The notes beneath the pieces were generated by a model. That model searched no databases, was not told the DNA's origin, and was given only the letters and a program-made list of their open reading frames with translations. Shown in pieces: positions 11,820-23,345 of a stretch of DNA of 64,000 bases. Position 1 is the stretch's first letter. Every line of letters starts with the position of its first letter. Source of the stretch: Cladophialophora immunda (Eukaryota > Ascomycota > Eurotiomycetes > Chaetothyriales > Herpotrichiellaceae); NCBI RefSeq assembly GCF_000835495.1, contig NW_015622541.1:7874001-7938000 (forward strand). Direction: 5' to 3'. The position numbers and the translations under genes are program-made.

Positions 11820-12869
11820 TCATCCAGGCTTCTTGCCCCAGACAAAGTGGTAATCCACATAGAGATGAAAATTCGGGTTGATCAGATCTTGCTTGACTCT
11901 TTCGATCGTGACCAGGGCCTGTTCGATCGTGTACCCGAGAACCCTGGTAAAAATGGCCAGGGTAAACGGCTCGACGGCGTCGACAAACTGCGCGCGGTAA
12001 TATGTTCCTAGTTCCTTGTATCTCTTTCCCTTGGCCCAGGGACCGATGGGGCATTTGAAGATCTCTTCGCGGACGTCGACATAGCCAGCGTCCAGCATGT
12101 AGTTCTTCAGTCGGTTCGCTGTTTTCAATTCCTTGCCGAACCGCTTGCTGCCTTCGTTCATCTCCTCGACCCATTCCTTCAGATAGATAGCCTGGTCGAG
12201 AGAACCGTCGTCAGAATAGACCTGGCAGTGGTACTCTTGCAACTCCATCCACCCCCCGGGATTTAAGTGGGACAGAGCCTGGGTAAACAATCGAGGCCAA
12301 TCGGCAACACTGCCGCAAAGTGCCCGTCCATGGATATAGTCGAAATGCTCTGACGGAGGATACGCCCATTCACTCTCGTAATCGTCGACATAGAACTTGC
12401 AGTTGGGAGGCACCCAGTCGGGCTGAATCGGGCTGAGATCGGTACCAATGATGGAGGCGCTGTGGAACTCGTCCGCGAACTCGATGCACCACAGACCAGT
12501 GCCACAACCAATGTCGAGTACACGCTGAGGCTGGTTCAACGGAGCGAGAAATAAATTGCCGCGCAAGATTAATTTGTAGATGTGATGCAGCATGTCTAGG
12601 CGTTTCTGCTCGTCTTCGTCGTTGGGCAAGATATATTGACCTTCGCGATAGGCGTGGTAGCGTCGGCCATTCTCATACTGGTAGTTGAGGACCGAGCTTG
12701 CCAACGAAGCAGACCAGGACCCGGCAATGGAGCCACCGTACCCCGAGTCTCCATCACCCGGGTCAGACTAGGGATATGTTAGCATTGCTTGGGAGAGGAC
12801 ATGGCGGTCACAAACGTCAGGCTCCAACTCTGGGTCGTGGTGCTCGCCGTCCGTGATTGGTTGGCACAT
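11820..12869 (-). CDS. LaeA-like SAM-dependent methyltransferase
   Basis: Predicted class I methyltransferase of 333 residues. Exons are 12869-12816 and 12767-11820; the 48-bp intron has a perfect GCTAAC branch site and acceptor CCTAG. Exon 1 encodes MCQPITDGEHHDPELEPD. Exon 2 opens with an acidic/Gly/Ser stretch followed by NYQYENGRRYHAYREG, a hallmark of fungal LaeA/UMTA-type proteins. The SAM-binding motif I is VLDIGCGTGLW, and the motif III/IV region includes NPGGWMELQEY. Members of this large family range from global regulators of secondary metabolism to tailoring enzymes. The sequence alone does not tell which. It is divergent from a P450 gene (911 bp between starts), a common arrangement for a pathway gene. 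Confidence 0.85.
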
Positions 12870-13780
12870 CGAATGGAGGGTAGGTGGAAATCGCTTGCGA
12901 TTATACAGGGGTGCGAGCAACAAAAGTGATGGGAGGACAGTGGGCGAAACTGAGAAGGATGAGACGGGGGAAGGAATATGAGATAATCAGGGAACTGTAA
13001 ATACTCACATGGTGATGCGGGCAGGACTTTGGGGGGTCCGGATGACGAGCGAGTGCGAGGCTTACCTTCCTGGCGCCACAGCCAAACCTGCCTGGGTGGA
13101 GCTGGAAAGTTCGGACATGGCAAGATGCTGTAAGTGTCGAGACGCAGCCGAAGTTGTACGTTTCGTATTCGGAGATTGGTGGACGAGGCAATAATAAACC
13201 GTAAGCTTGGAAAGTGAGAAGAAATGCATCCCGTGTGCGTCCTGGAGGCTGGTGGCCACGGGGGCTTCGGGCTTCGGACCGGCACGAGTTAGCAGCACGC
13301 TAAGCGGCATAGCGGTACTGGCACCCTCAACTTTAGCAGGGCTAGATGCTAACGAAGTACCGCGTAGTGCGAAATATACCAAGTACAGAGTATCTGTATT
13401 ATCACAAGTACCTAGATACGTCTATACAGAGCTGCTATTTGTAGAGGGTAGATGCCCGAAGGGAATTAATTATCTGCCATCTGTCCCTCTTCACAGTCCA
13501 TCTGCCCTCCATCACATGCTCCTCACCCTCCCGAACCCCGCAATGGGTGCGTTGCATCAACTAGCGCACTCTGCTGCATCCCCGACAGACGCAGCTTCGC
13601 CAGGCATCGACTGGACCTGGACGCACAACCTGATGCATGCGCGTTCCTGGCTTGCGCAAAGATTGGTCTTGCCGGCCCTATTGGATCCCCGGCCTCGAGA
13701 GGAGACAATGACCTTTTCCTGAGGCCGCAATCTCTCATTCCTTCATCCATCAACGCTCGATCGTCGGATCACCATCAGGC
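12870..13780. promoter_or_regulatory. Shared intergenic region between methyltransferase and P450
   Basis: A 911-bp divergent promoter region. A-T-rich patches with repeated GTAC-type words occur around 13360-13420. No coding gene was recognised. Confidence 0.4.
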
Positions 13781-15497
13781 ATGGATAACACCAGATCCAT
13801 CTTATCCATCCCCTCTCCCCTTGCGGTCTTGGTCTTCGCGGTCGGTTCAACCATAGTCTATTGTCTTGCTCTCGCCGTCTATCGTCTCTACTTCCATCCC
13901 ATCGCACATTTTCCAGGTCCCAAGCTCGCCGGGCTGACAAGATGGTACGAGTTCTACTACGAAATCGTCCAAAAGGGCCAAATGACCTTTCACATTCAAG
14001 ACCTCCACAGGAAATATGGTGAGCATCCTCCAGCGCACCATCCTGCGATATAAATTCAATGACCGCAGGCCCCATTGTCCGAGTGACGCCGAATGAACTG
14101 CACGTTCTCGACTCCGACTACTTCGAAGAGCTCTACGTCAAGTCCGGCAGGCTCGACAAATACGGCCCGTTCTCTGCCAGATTCGGCACCGACGATACCT
14201 TCTTCACCGCGCCGCTGCAGGAAGACCACCGTCGCTTGCGTAATGCCGTAGCCCCTTTCTTCTCCAAGCGCAAAATCATGGACTTTCAGCCTGTGGTGCG
14301 TGCGAAGTTGAAGAAACTTTGCTCCAGGGTCCAGGAGTATGCAGGGACGGATCGTGTGCTTCCGCTTCACCGCGCCTGGACGGCATATTCGGGAGACGTC
14401 GTGACTGAGTTCTGTTTCGCAAAGGCATACGACCACCTCGACTCTCCGGAGTTTAAAGAGACCTTCCACGAAGCAATGCATGCCGCCTGTGAATCGTCCA
14501 GCGTGCTGATGCAATTTCCGTGGCTTTGGCCTGTGATGAACAGCCTGCCAGACTGGTTGGTGCTGAGGCTCGAGCCGAATATGTACATGCACATCCAAGT
14601 GCAACAGGTGAGTGGTGGCGCGCCGCCATCGGGACGGTACCCTGACTTGCTGAATTCAGGACTTCCATCGGACCATCTCCGCACTCAAGGAGAACCACGA
14701 CGAATCCAAGAAGATGGTGGATCATCCCACACTATTCCACGAGATGCTTCACAGTGACCTCTCCTCCAAGGAGAAGTCGGTGAACCGCATGGTGCAAGAG
14801 GCTCAAGTCATCATCGGGGCCGCCATTCTGACCACGTCCTGGGCCGCCGCGGTGGCCAGCTTTCACATCATCAACAGTCCCGAAATCTTCAAAAAGCTGC
14901 GCGCCGAGTTAGAAGAAGCCATTCCCGACCCGTCCATGCAAATTGACTGGCAGAATCTTGAGCAGTTACCCTACCTGACAGGATGTATTAAAGAAGGCAT
15001 CAGGCTAGCATACGGCATTGCTTCGCGGCTGCCTCGAGTCGCCCGCCACGACTTGAAGTACAAAGGCTGGGTCATTCCAGCAGGCACGCCGGTCTCCATG
15101 ACCATCGTCGACATGAACCATGACGAGGATGTCTTCCCTCAGTCACACTCGTTTGTTCCAGAGAGGTGGCTGGACAATCCAACCACAAAGGACGGCCAGC
15201 CATTAGAGAGATATTTCATTGGCTTTGGAAGGGGAACAAGGCAATGTATTGGGCTCAAGTTAGTTGCGATTCCTCCCTATATCCATTCTGACCGAGTTTC
15301 GGAAAACGTGCTGACAAGGTTGCAGTCTTGCTCAAGCTGAGCTGTACATGGGGCTTGCCACAATCTTTAGGAAGTTCTCTTTTGAGCTGTATGAAACCGA
15401 CCTCTCGGATATCGTCCTGGCCCATGATTATTTCGTGCCAACTGTCAAGCTCGACACCAAGGGGATCCGGGTCAAGGTGAAATCGGCGGAAAAGTAG
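13781..15497 (+). CDS. Cytochrome P450 monooxygenase (trichodiene-oxygenase-like group)
   Basis: ER-bound heme monooxygenase of 515 residues. Exons are 13781-14018, 14069-14607, 14660-15258 and 15326-15497, all frame-consistent GT..AG. There is an N-terminal membrane anchor at about residues 11-35, then a proline hinge HFPGPKLAGLTRWYEFY typical of fungal CYP58-like enzymes. The K-helix ExxR motif is KEGIR, the PERW element is FVPERWL, and the heme loop is FGRGTRQCIG with the cysteine ligand. The last intron lies just after the heme cysteine, in GLN. Odd point: the I-helix reads GAAILTTSW, where the usual Asp/Glu before the Thr pair is Leu. The substrate is unknown. It is divergent from the methyltransferase and convergent with gpi18. 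Confidence 0.9.
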
Positions 15498-15649
15498 CCC
15501 AACGTCAGGCTATCAACCGCAAACGAGCCATTTGTGGGGTAATAGATCAGGATTGACAAATCTAGATTTCAGTAGTTGAGCGATGCGGCGGCTCGGCATC
15601 GAATTGCTGCTGCTGGTTCTCCGGACGATGATGACTGCAAGTTTTTGAC

Positions 15650-17100
15650 TTAGGCCGGAGGCAGAAATGATGCATATAGTCCAGCTTGAACCAGAGCATA
15701 GATCACCATCCACCGAATGACTACCGAAGCTCGCTTCGGCTCCATTTCAAGCTTGGTCGCCAACCACATGTACCACAATGGATAACCAGAAGACAGCCTC
15801 GTGATGATTTGTACGTGATAGCTTGTGAATGCAAGGACTGCAAGCATAAGTTGCGGGAGCGCTAGGCTCAACAACACGCGTTTGCCAGCAGAAGCAGTTA
15901 TCGGCGAGTGCGGCGTCTCTCGGATGAGAAATTGAGGACGTCGAAGGACATCCAAGGCGGAGTAGATCAAAATTGAGAGCATAGGTGCCGCCAATATAAA
16001 TAGTGGCAAGTTCGATACAGTCCAGTAGCGGAAGGGGCCGACATTCCTGTAGCATTTGTCAGTGATACTCACCCCTAAAGGCCAAGACGGGCTCACCAAT
16101 AATGAGACTGGACCCAGGTGAATATGGATGGAATGGTCTGGTTGCACCACGGTCTCCTCACCTCAGAGTCGCGGCCGTAGCAGTAGTCCTGATATGCCAG
16201 TCCTTGTGGATACACCATTCCAAATGCCACCAGGAGGCCTCCCGCCACGACCGAGGCCAGCCAAAAGAGCCGTGAAGCCGAAAGACCCTGGGAGAGCACT
16301 GCAAGGAGGGTGGTGATTGCTTCCACAAGGAACGGTATGCCCGCCAATATGCCGTTACTCCGGACCATAGTGGCGGTACTGAAGGACATACCGGCGCAGA
16401 TCATGGTGGTACAGCCGGCAAACACCAGGCCTCTGCGGAGAAGCTGGGTTGCGTGGAGATATCCCAGGAAGCCAGACATGGACAGAAAAGCAAAGGCGCT
16501 TTCGGAACAGGGCGCCGAGAGAAATACTCCTGCGGGCGAGAGGATATGAAGGGCAGCGGCGGTGAAAGGGAGCAGAGACTTGGAGGTTTTGTCCGGCCCC
16601 ATCAGAGCTTCTGTTAATGCCCACAGTTGAATAACAGACAGCCAATGGGATGCGTGTGATAGCAAGATGCCGACGAAGGATGAGGATGGTTCTGCAGAGA
16701 ACCCTAGCTGACGGAGACCTGAGATATTGTCAGTATAGAGCTCAGCTACGTCGAAGGGTGGAGCTATGGTACTCCTGCTGGTCCATGATATCGCCGTTGA
16801 TATGCCGGTGCCAAACGCCCACTCCTGCTCAAAAACATGTCCTTGGTCCGATATGTGCGTGTAATATATGGAATCCCATCGGACGAACTTGAGCCACCCG
16901 TCAGACATTTCGTCCGGGGTGTTTGTTATGATTTGCCGACCTCCATCTTCCCAGGACAGGAGGCTTGTGGACGTATCATATCCGACACCTGGAGCGGCCA
17001 AGGTAATAAGGAGTATCACCGACTTCCAAGCGAGAAAGAGGACAAAAAGAGTGAGAATGGGATGGTCACGTCCGTACATTGACCACGGCGTAGGGTTCAT
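15650..17100 (-). CDS. gpi18: GPI mannosyltransferase 2 (PIG-V / Gpi18)
   Basis: ER multi-pass enzyme that adds the second mannose to the GPI anchor precursor. Length is 466 residues. Exons are 17100-16097 and 16046-15650; the 50-bp intron joins HYW to NVGPFRYW. It shows many hydrophobic helices, a luminal VRWDSIYY motif typical of PIG-V, and a C-terminal HNP-like end replaced by a hydrophobic tail. The ATG at 17100 (MNPTPWSMYGRDHP) is chosen because the upstream in-frame triplet is TTG; a second Met lies eight codons downstream. It is a housekeeping gene embedded among oxidoreductase genes, so its place in any pathway is doubtful. Confidence 0.88.
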
Positions 17101-17554
17101 GCTGCGCTCGCCGTGGCTGTCCAAGAGGATTGTCCACCGCGTCCGAAGATTTCAAAGTGGGAGAGCGGTGAATAACGGGGGAAGATAAAGGGAGGCAGCG
17201 AGAGTGAGTGCGAGAGGAGAAAATAGAGTCTGAGATTGGGATTCTTTCTTCGCGATGTGCGTGTAGAATCCACCGTAGAAGCTCTATGAGAAACTCCACC
17301 GAATCTCGACTCCGCCACTCTTGTGAGTATGTCTACTGACTACTATCTTACCACCCTACTTACTCGCTGTGTAGCTCACTAGGTCACTCAAGTCCTCATT
17401 TCGGAGAGGCACTCACAAGTAATGTCAGTTGCCTCTATAAGGTCTCGTCAGTGCGATCGAGATGGTTGCCCCTATTAAAATCTCTCCCGTGGACAATTAC
17501 TCATTTCGCATAGCAACATGGGATTATATTGATGTAAGAAAAATCTACTTTGAT
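17101..17554. other. Gap upstream of gpi18 and downstream of the FMO gene
   Basis: A 454-bp non-coding stretch with no recognised element. It should contain the gpi18 promoter and the FMO 3' UTR. Confidence 0.45.
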
Positions 17555-19646
17555 CTATACTAAGTACGGTTCAGGAGCGACGCCTTCGAGAAGAGCCTTG
17601 ATCCTGAGGGCTAACTTCTTCGAATGATATCGGCCGTGCTGCAGAGTACCCACCATAAACCACAGGCCGGGCACCCCGCTGGTCTTCCAAGCCGAGTTCA
17701 GCTCACCCTCCTCATCCATCCCCCAGATGGGATTACACCGATCAGCAATCTCGTCACCGAAAATGTTGCGGACCGAGTCGATGGTGTTGGAGAAACCGGT
17801 AGCCAGAACCACCAGGTCGTATTTCTGCTCTCGATTGCCGTTCAGCACGATGCTATCTTCGGTGAAGCCCATCGGGTAGCCTTGCTCGACCTTGATCTTG
17901 CCGTTGATAACGGCCTTGCATGCACCGGCGTCGAAATAAAAACCACCGTTCTTAGTGTAACCGAGAGTGTGAGAACCAGTGTCGCGTTGACCCCGCCACA
18001 CTTTGAAGCCGGCCCTTTCCATATTGGCAATCAATTCGACATCGGCATTCCAGATGTCCAGGGCCGTGCGACGGAACAGCTCTTCACTAGGGCCAACAGG
18101 CAGACTGTAATTTAATCGGTCGACTGTGTCCATGTCTGGTGTTCGGTGATCTTTTGGCTCGTAAAGAGGAGCAAGTATCTGAAATAGAGTCAATTTCGGA
18201 AATCCTACCCTGGACATGGGTCAGACATACCCTCGGCACTGATTCATTCAAAGACATCAAGTACGCAGGCGACCGTTGGAGGAGAGTGACGTCGATGTTA
18301 CGACGAGCGAAGTCGTACGCAGTATCAAAGCCAGAAGAAGAGGTTCCTACGACAAGGACCTTCTTACCCACCCATTCGCGGGCTGAATCGTGCTGGGTAG
18401 AGTGCCGGACAGTGCCCTTGAACTTTTCAATTCCAGGGATATCCGGGACGAATGGCACACCAGCAAGCGAGGTGGCAACGACGACGTGCTTGGGTTGGAA
18501 GGTTCGGGTGTATGCGTCCTCCTTGGTCCCACGTCGAATGGTGACCTTCCACTCCCCTGCAGGATCCTGGGAGGCAGAAACAACGGTCGAGTCGGTCCAT
18601 GTGGTCAGCTCGAGAGCACTTGCGTACCACTCGAGCCAGTCACCCATCTTGCCAGCTGGAGTGTACGTTGGCCAGTGGTCCGGGAATGGGAAGTAGGGAA
18701 AGTGGTCAGCCCAATGAGGAAGATGAAGAGAGAGATATTCGTATCTGTTACGCCAATTGTCGCCAATCCGCTGGTTACGCTCGACGACGAGGGCGTTGAT
18801 GCCGAGAGCCTTCAATCTAGCAGCCATGTGAAGGCCACTGACGGTAGTTAGCATCGTCCGACACTTGGAAAACTACAACTCACCAGTGACCGCCGCCGAT
18901 TACAATCACCTCAGGCTCGACACCCTCCAAGTTGTCATCCTCGATTCTCTGGTTGTGCCAGGACTGATCTCCGGTCATGTGGCCATCCCTGTTGGGCACC
19001 TCTGGGTGACCGTGGAGGCTCTCAATAGCAGTATGGAGGGTCCAGATTTTGAGGCCGGTTTTCGATTTGACAAGGTTCAAGACGCCACTCGCACCAACTA
19101 GGTCGGTGTCAAACGAGTACACGACTTGAAGCCAGGCAATATCAGGATACGGCCGCTGGATCGATGGAGCGGGATCGATTAACTTGTAGTTGCGTGTGGG
19201 TGTATGAGGGAAAAGGTCAGAAGCTGCCCTTTCGATCTTGTTGGGCGTGTTGAAAGAACGGTAGTCCCAAGTGAAAGCCACCTTGTCTCTCCACACACCT
19301 ATTGTTTATCAAGTGAGCGCTTCGCCCATCAAGGAGAGTCGTCGCACTTACCACTATGCAAAAACAAATCGGCAAACGCCTTGGAGTCACGGCTCTGAAT
19401 GACCTGTTCCAACTCCTTGAGGAAACGGGACGCGATAGCCTGTGCATTCGTCTCGTCGTCTTTGGTAAAATCGAGTATATCCGAGCCGTCTCCATGAACT
19501 GGAAGAGGGAAGTTGTACTTGAATGCATACATATAGTCGTCAGCGACGGGCTTTTTCCAAGTATCATTGCGGTAGGCGAAAGGCGCATTCTGGACACTAA
19601 GGAGCTCCTTCTCGCCCGGAGGCAGGTAAATCGCAGATGGAGCCAT
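17555..19646 (-). CDS. FAD/NADPH flavin-dependent monooxygenase with N-terminal NTF2-like region
   Basis: Predicted flavoprotein monooxygenase of 646 residues. Exons are 19646-19352, 19298-18884, 18837-18231 and 18178-17555. The first ~180 residues (LEQVIQSRDSKAFADLFL...) look like an NTF2-type fold, seen fused to FMOs in fungi. The FAD loop VIVIGGGHCGLHMAARL is split by intron 2, whose joint creates the Cys. Next are the FMO/BVMO fingerprint FKGTVRHSTQHDS, the NADPH loop VLVVGTSSSGFDTAYD and the ATG motif VVLATGFSN. The enzyme class oxygenates N, S or C=O groups; the substrate is unknown. It is divergent from the AKR gene (469 bp between starts), suggesting co-regulation. Confidence 0.9.
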
Positions 19647-20115
19647 TTTGCTTGATTGAAATGAAGCAGGACATGATTTAGCAGTGGTCTATATACTGCT
19701 GTCGGATCTGCGGCTCGACCAGTGATGGCGGATATGGGATGCATTGAGGAATTTGCCCGCAACCCGATAACACTTCGGCGATTCCAAAGAAAAGGGAAGA
19801 AGGATTCGGTGGGACAGGTCTAGAGCTCGCCTCTACAAAATCATAGAGATGGCCTCCTCTATGTGCACGAAGCATGTCTTTGGCTGCTGTTCACATCCTT
19901 TACCTGCGGTGGACGGAGTATATTCCTCTCCATAAAATGGCGACCCACGGCGAATGGATCCCTAACAGCCGAAAGAAGCAACTATACAACCTTCGCCGAC
20001 AATTTCCTAAAACAGAAGCCACTCGGCCAGGACAAGTCCATATAGAACCGCTCCTGACCTTGGATGGAGTTGACTTGATCTATATCGAATATAGAAAATC
20101 AGGCTACTTACCGCC
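19647..20115. promoter_or_regulatory. Shared promoter between FMO and AKR genes
   Basis: A 469-bp gap between two divergent oxidoreductase start codons. No defined operator was identified. Confidence 0.45.
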
Positions 20116-21540
20116 ATGACAACTTTGCAAACACTTGACCGTACATTGTCCAATGGGAACTCAATCCCTGCTATTGGCCTCGGTTAGTAGTTATCCAGCA
20201 TCCTCCTCACACCACGGACAGGCTCCCTTCCATCCTCTGAAATGCCATTCAGCCCAGAGCACGCTGCCGTCTGTCCAATACTTGCATCATTTACCATCGT
20301 GCTAATGCATCGATAGGCACCTGGCTGGCGCCTTCAGGCGAGGTCGGCGACGCTGTAGCTATCGCTTTGCAGGATGGGTATAGACACATCGACTGCGCCC
20401 TCATTTACAAGAACGAGGCCGAAGTAGGTGAAGGCATCAGGCGGTCCGGTATTCCCCGCGAGGAGATTTTCATCACCTCGAAACTATGGAACACCTTCCA
20501 CCCGAATGCGGTCGAGAGTTTGAGACGGTCTCTAGAGGCCCTGGGCACAGATTACCTGGATCTTTATGTGCGTATACGCGAGAGCAGACAGCTTTGCCTG
20601 GCAAGGAATCACGTGAAGTCGCTCTCGAGCAGCAAAGGCCATTTTTGGACAGCTGTGTCGAACCTGTTCTGTTGAAAGGCATTTTATGTACAGTACTGAC
20701 CGGGATATGTAGCTCGTTCACTGGCCCGTCCGACTTGTGCCCGTGAGTCTCTCCCTCAAATACCGTTCCGCAACTTGAGTTGTGCTTGAGACAGCCGTTC
20801 CTAACCGCCTGCAGAACCAGAGCAATGAGCTCCTTCCTGTCAATTCCGATGGCACTCGAGCAGTCGACCGCAACTGGGATCTCGCCAAGACGTGGGCTCA
20901 GATGGAAGACCTCCTTGCTTCTGGAAAGGTGAAAGCTATAGGACTTTGCAACTGGTCGATCCCTTACCTGGAGGAACTGAAGAAAGTATGGAGGATCAAA
21001 CCCTCCGTCAACCAAGTCGAGCTTCATCCGTACCTTCCCCAACATGAGCTGGTAACGTGGTGCAGAAAGGAGGGAATACTCGTGGAGGCTTATTCCCCTC
21101 TGGGAGGATCAGGTCAGTCTCATCTAGAGAGTTTAATGGCGTCGTTTGAGGCCCCGGCAATGCAAGCTGGATTACTCCTGTTGCATAGTGTCAATCCCCA
21201 CAGCCTGTCCTCGTCCATGTAGTTCTCAAGAGGGATCAGCCTAATTCTATGTGCAGGAGCTCCCATCTTATCGGACCCCGATGTTGCAGCCATCGCCGAG
21301 AAGCACAGCGTACCCGCCGCCAATGTTTTGATATCATATCACGTCAGCCAAGGAGTGGTGCCTCTGGTCAAAAGCACTTCCCCCTCCCGGCTGAAGTCGA
21401 ACCTCCAGCTAGTCAACCTCGACGAGGACGACTTGAAGAAGCTGAATGAATTGAGCAAGCAGCCTGGAAAGCACAAACGTTTCAACACGCCTCTCTGGGG
21501 CTGGGACTTGGGCTTTGACGATTGGTATGGACCGCCATAG
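20116..21540 (+). CDS. Aldo/keto reductase
   Basis: NADPH-dependent carbonyl reductase of 309 residues, normal for the family. Exons are 20116-20182, 20317-20567, 20713-20742, 20815-21112 and 21257-21540; exon 3 is only 30 bp. The catalytic tetrad is complete: Asp48 in YRHIDCA, Tyr53 in ALIYKNE, Lys78 in FITSKLW and His109 in LVHWP, the last formed across the intron 2 joint. The cofactor site includes VPLVKSTS near the C-terminus. Introns show clear CTAAT/CTAAC branch sites. It probably reduces an aldehyde or ketone; its divergent partner is a flavin monooxygenase, which could make or use such a carbonyl. Confidence 0.93.
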
Positions 21541-22196
21541 AAAGACCGAGGCCGGCGAAGGCTGCTGTCTAGGGCGTACTCTCCATCTACGGACCTTGGT
21601 CTCGCGTGCGCATTGGCCTTGCTGGAGGACCGCTTCAAAAGTACTGGTTTCACGAACATGATTCCTCCTGCTAATGATTTTACTATAAGCGGCGTGAGCG
21701 TGACGAGACGGCCCTATACAAACTTGTATTGTATTGATGCGCGTTGCCAAGTTGATTGTTCGGTGGCCTCAAAAGTAGATTGATTGATAAATGGATGTGC
21801 CACAATGGCCTCGGTATTTCACCGCCCAAAGCCTTCGTCGTCTACGATGCTTATTTACAGAGCTTCCCACCGTCAGAAATAAAATCTATGGGTTTGCGAA
21901 TATGACAGACTGTTAGATAACCCGGCGACCCTCCGACTGCCCCCCAGTCGCCGGCAAGTACCGGTGGTCACATGGGTGTTATCCAATGTCAATAAACCCT
22001 AAAAACCGTCAGGGTGTGAAGATCTTGCGAATAGAAATTCACATTAACGGTGGTCGGATGGACCTTTGATATACTGAACGAGCAACTATCTACCTAAACA
22101 CCAACGGTCTTCAAGACTCGCATGTATTCATGTACTCTATAGCGCAACACTTTTAGAGCTCCCTCTGAGGTCCTCGCCGCCGAAAATCTCAGGCCT
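21541..22196. other. Convergent intergenic region, no gene recognised
   Basis: A 656-bp stretch between two convergent stop codons. It is moderately A+T-rich, with only short frames. It probably holds the two 3' UTRs. Confidence 0.5.
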
Positions 22197-23345
22197 TCAA
22201 ATACGCTTGCCTTTTTCATCAAAGTCAATCTTCTTTCCCGTCCTGAAACTCTCCTGCAAGGCCTGTGCGACCGTCAGGCTCGTGACGCACGACTCCAGCG
22301 AGATTGGCATGGGCTTCTGGTCGAGGACCGAATCCGTGAACGCAATCAACTCGGACACGAAACTGGGTTTGTAGCGATCGTACCAACTCGGCAAGGCTGC
22401 GGCGTGTATGCCATTGCTGTCCGAAAGCTCCAGCCGGTTGCGCTTCGAAACCAGGTTCACCGAGATCTTGCCTCGAGTGCCGAAAATCTCCGTTTGGCTG
22501 TCGTAACCGGCCGCCGCGGTGCGGGAGTTGTAATGAAAGGAGATCTGGCCGCCCCGATACTGGACGACGCCCACGACATTGTCGCCGTCACGAAGGGATT
22601 CATGCTCAAGCTCCTTGAAGTGTGCGGCGGTGCCGAAGCCGCATACCGACTGAGGAATGGCAGTCGTGCCGTCAGCTTCGAGAAACGCTAGGGTGAGGTC
22701 GAGATCGTGAATGATGGAGTCGACGAAGAATCCACCGCCTCTTGCTGCATTGACCACGTACGCGTGCATAAAAGGACCGTCGTCGAGTTTCTCGCAGCCC
22801 TGGGACCGAATGACCACGGGCGTACCGATGGCCCCCTCGCGGATCTTTTGCACCGCTTCCTGGTAATTCTCGTCGAAGCGTCGGGTAAAGCCCACCATGA
22901 GCCGAGGGCCTTTGGGGGAGGACTGGACTAGAGAGACGAGGTCCTGCAGCTGCTCGACCGTTTGCGAGATGGGTTTCTCACAGAGCACGTGGATTCCTCG
23001 CTCCAATGCCGCCTTTGTATGTGGATAGTGAAGTTCTGTGATGGATGCCACCACCACGGCATCGAGACGCGGGAACTGAATCATCTCCTCAAACGTAGGG
23101 TATACGGCAACTCCGTGGGGGACCAGGTTGGTCTCAGCCCATTCTAGATCTGCTTTGGCCGGTGAACAGGCGCACACCAGCCTGGTCCGGGGGACTAATT
23201 TGAGGATGTTGAGGGCATGTTGCTGCCCCATCCTGCCTATGCCTACAACACCAAAGTTCAGGTGTCGCGGTTCGGGCTGTGAGGCTTTGTTGACAATTTC
23301 GATGGGCTGGCCGTTTGCGGCCACGGATGTTGAAACGTCGCCCAT
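22197..23345 (-). CDS. Gfo/Idh/MocA-family NAD(P)-dependent dehydrogenase
   Basis: Intronless gene for a 382-residue oxidoreductase of the glucose-fructose oxidoreductase / inositol 2-dehydrogenase family. The N-terminal Rossmann fold carries FGVVGIGRMGQQHA at about residue 30. The catalytic-lysine motif is HVLCEKPIS, and the substrate-site histidine region is DSIIHDLDL. The C-terminal sheet includes EIFGTRGKISV. These enzymes oxidise or reduce a sugar or polyol C-OH; myo-inositol or scyllo-inositol is a guess. The start ATG is directly preceded by non-coding sequence. It is divergent from the intronless P450 at 24356. Confidence 0.92.
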   Translation of the reverse strand: MGDVSTSVAANGQPIEIVNKASQPEPRHLNFGVVGIGRMGQQHALNILKLVPRTRLVCACSPAKADLEWAETNLVPHGVAVYPTFEEMIQFPRLDAVVVASITELHYPHTKAALERGIHVLCEKPISQTVEQLQDLVSLVQSSPKGPRLMVGFTRRFDENYQEAVQKIREGAIGTPVVIRSQGCEKLDDGPFMHAYVVNAARGGGFFVDSIIHDLDLTLAFLEADGTTAIPQSVCGFGTAAHFKELEHESLRDGDNVVGVVQYRGGQISFHYNSRTAAAGYDSQTEIFGTRGKISVNLVSKRNRLELSDSNGIHAAALPSWYDRYKPSFVSELIAFTDSVLDQKPMPISLESCVTSLTVAQALQESFRTGKKIDFDEKGKRI

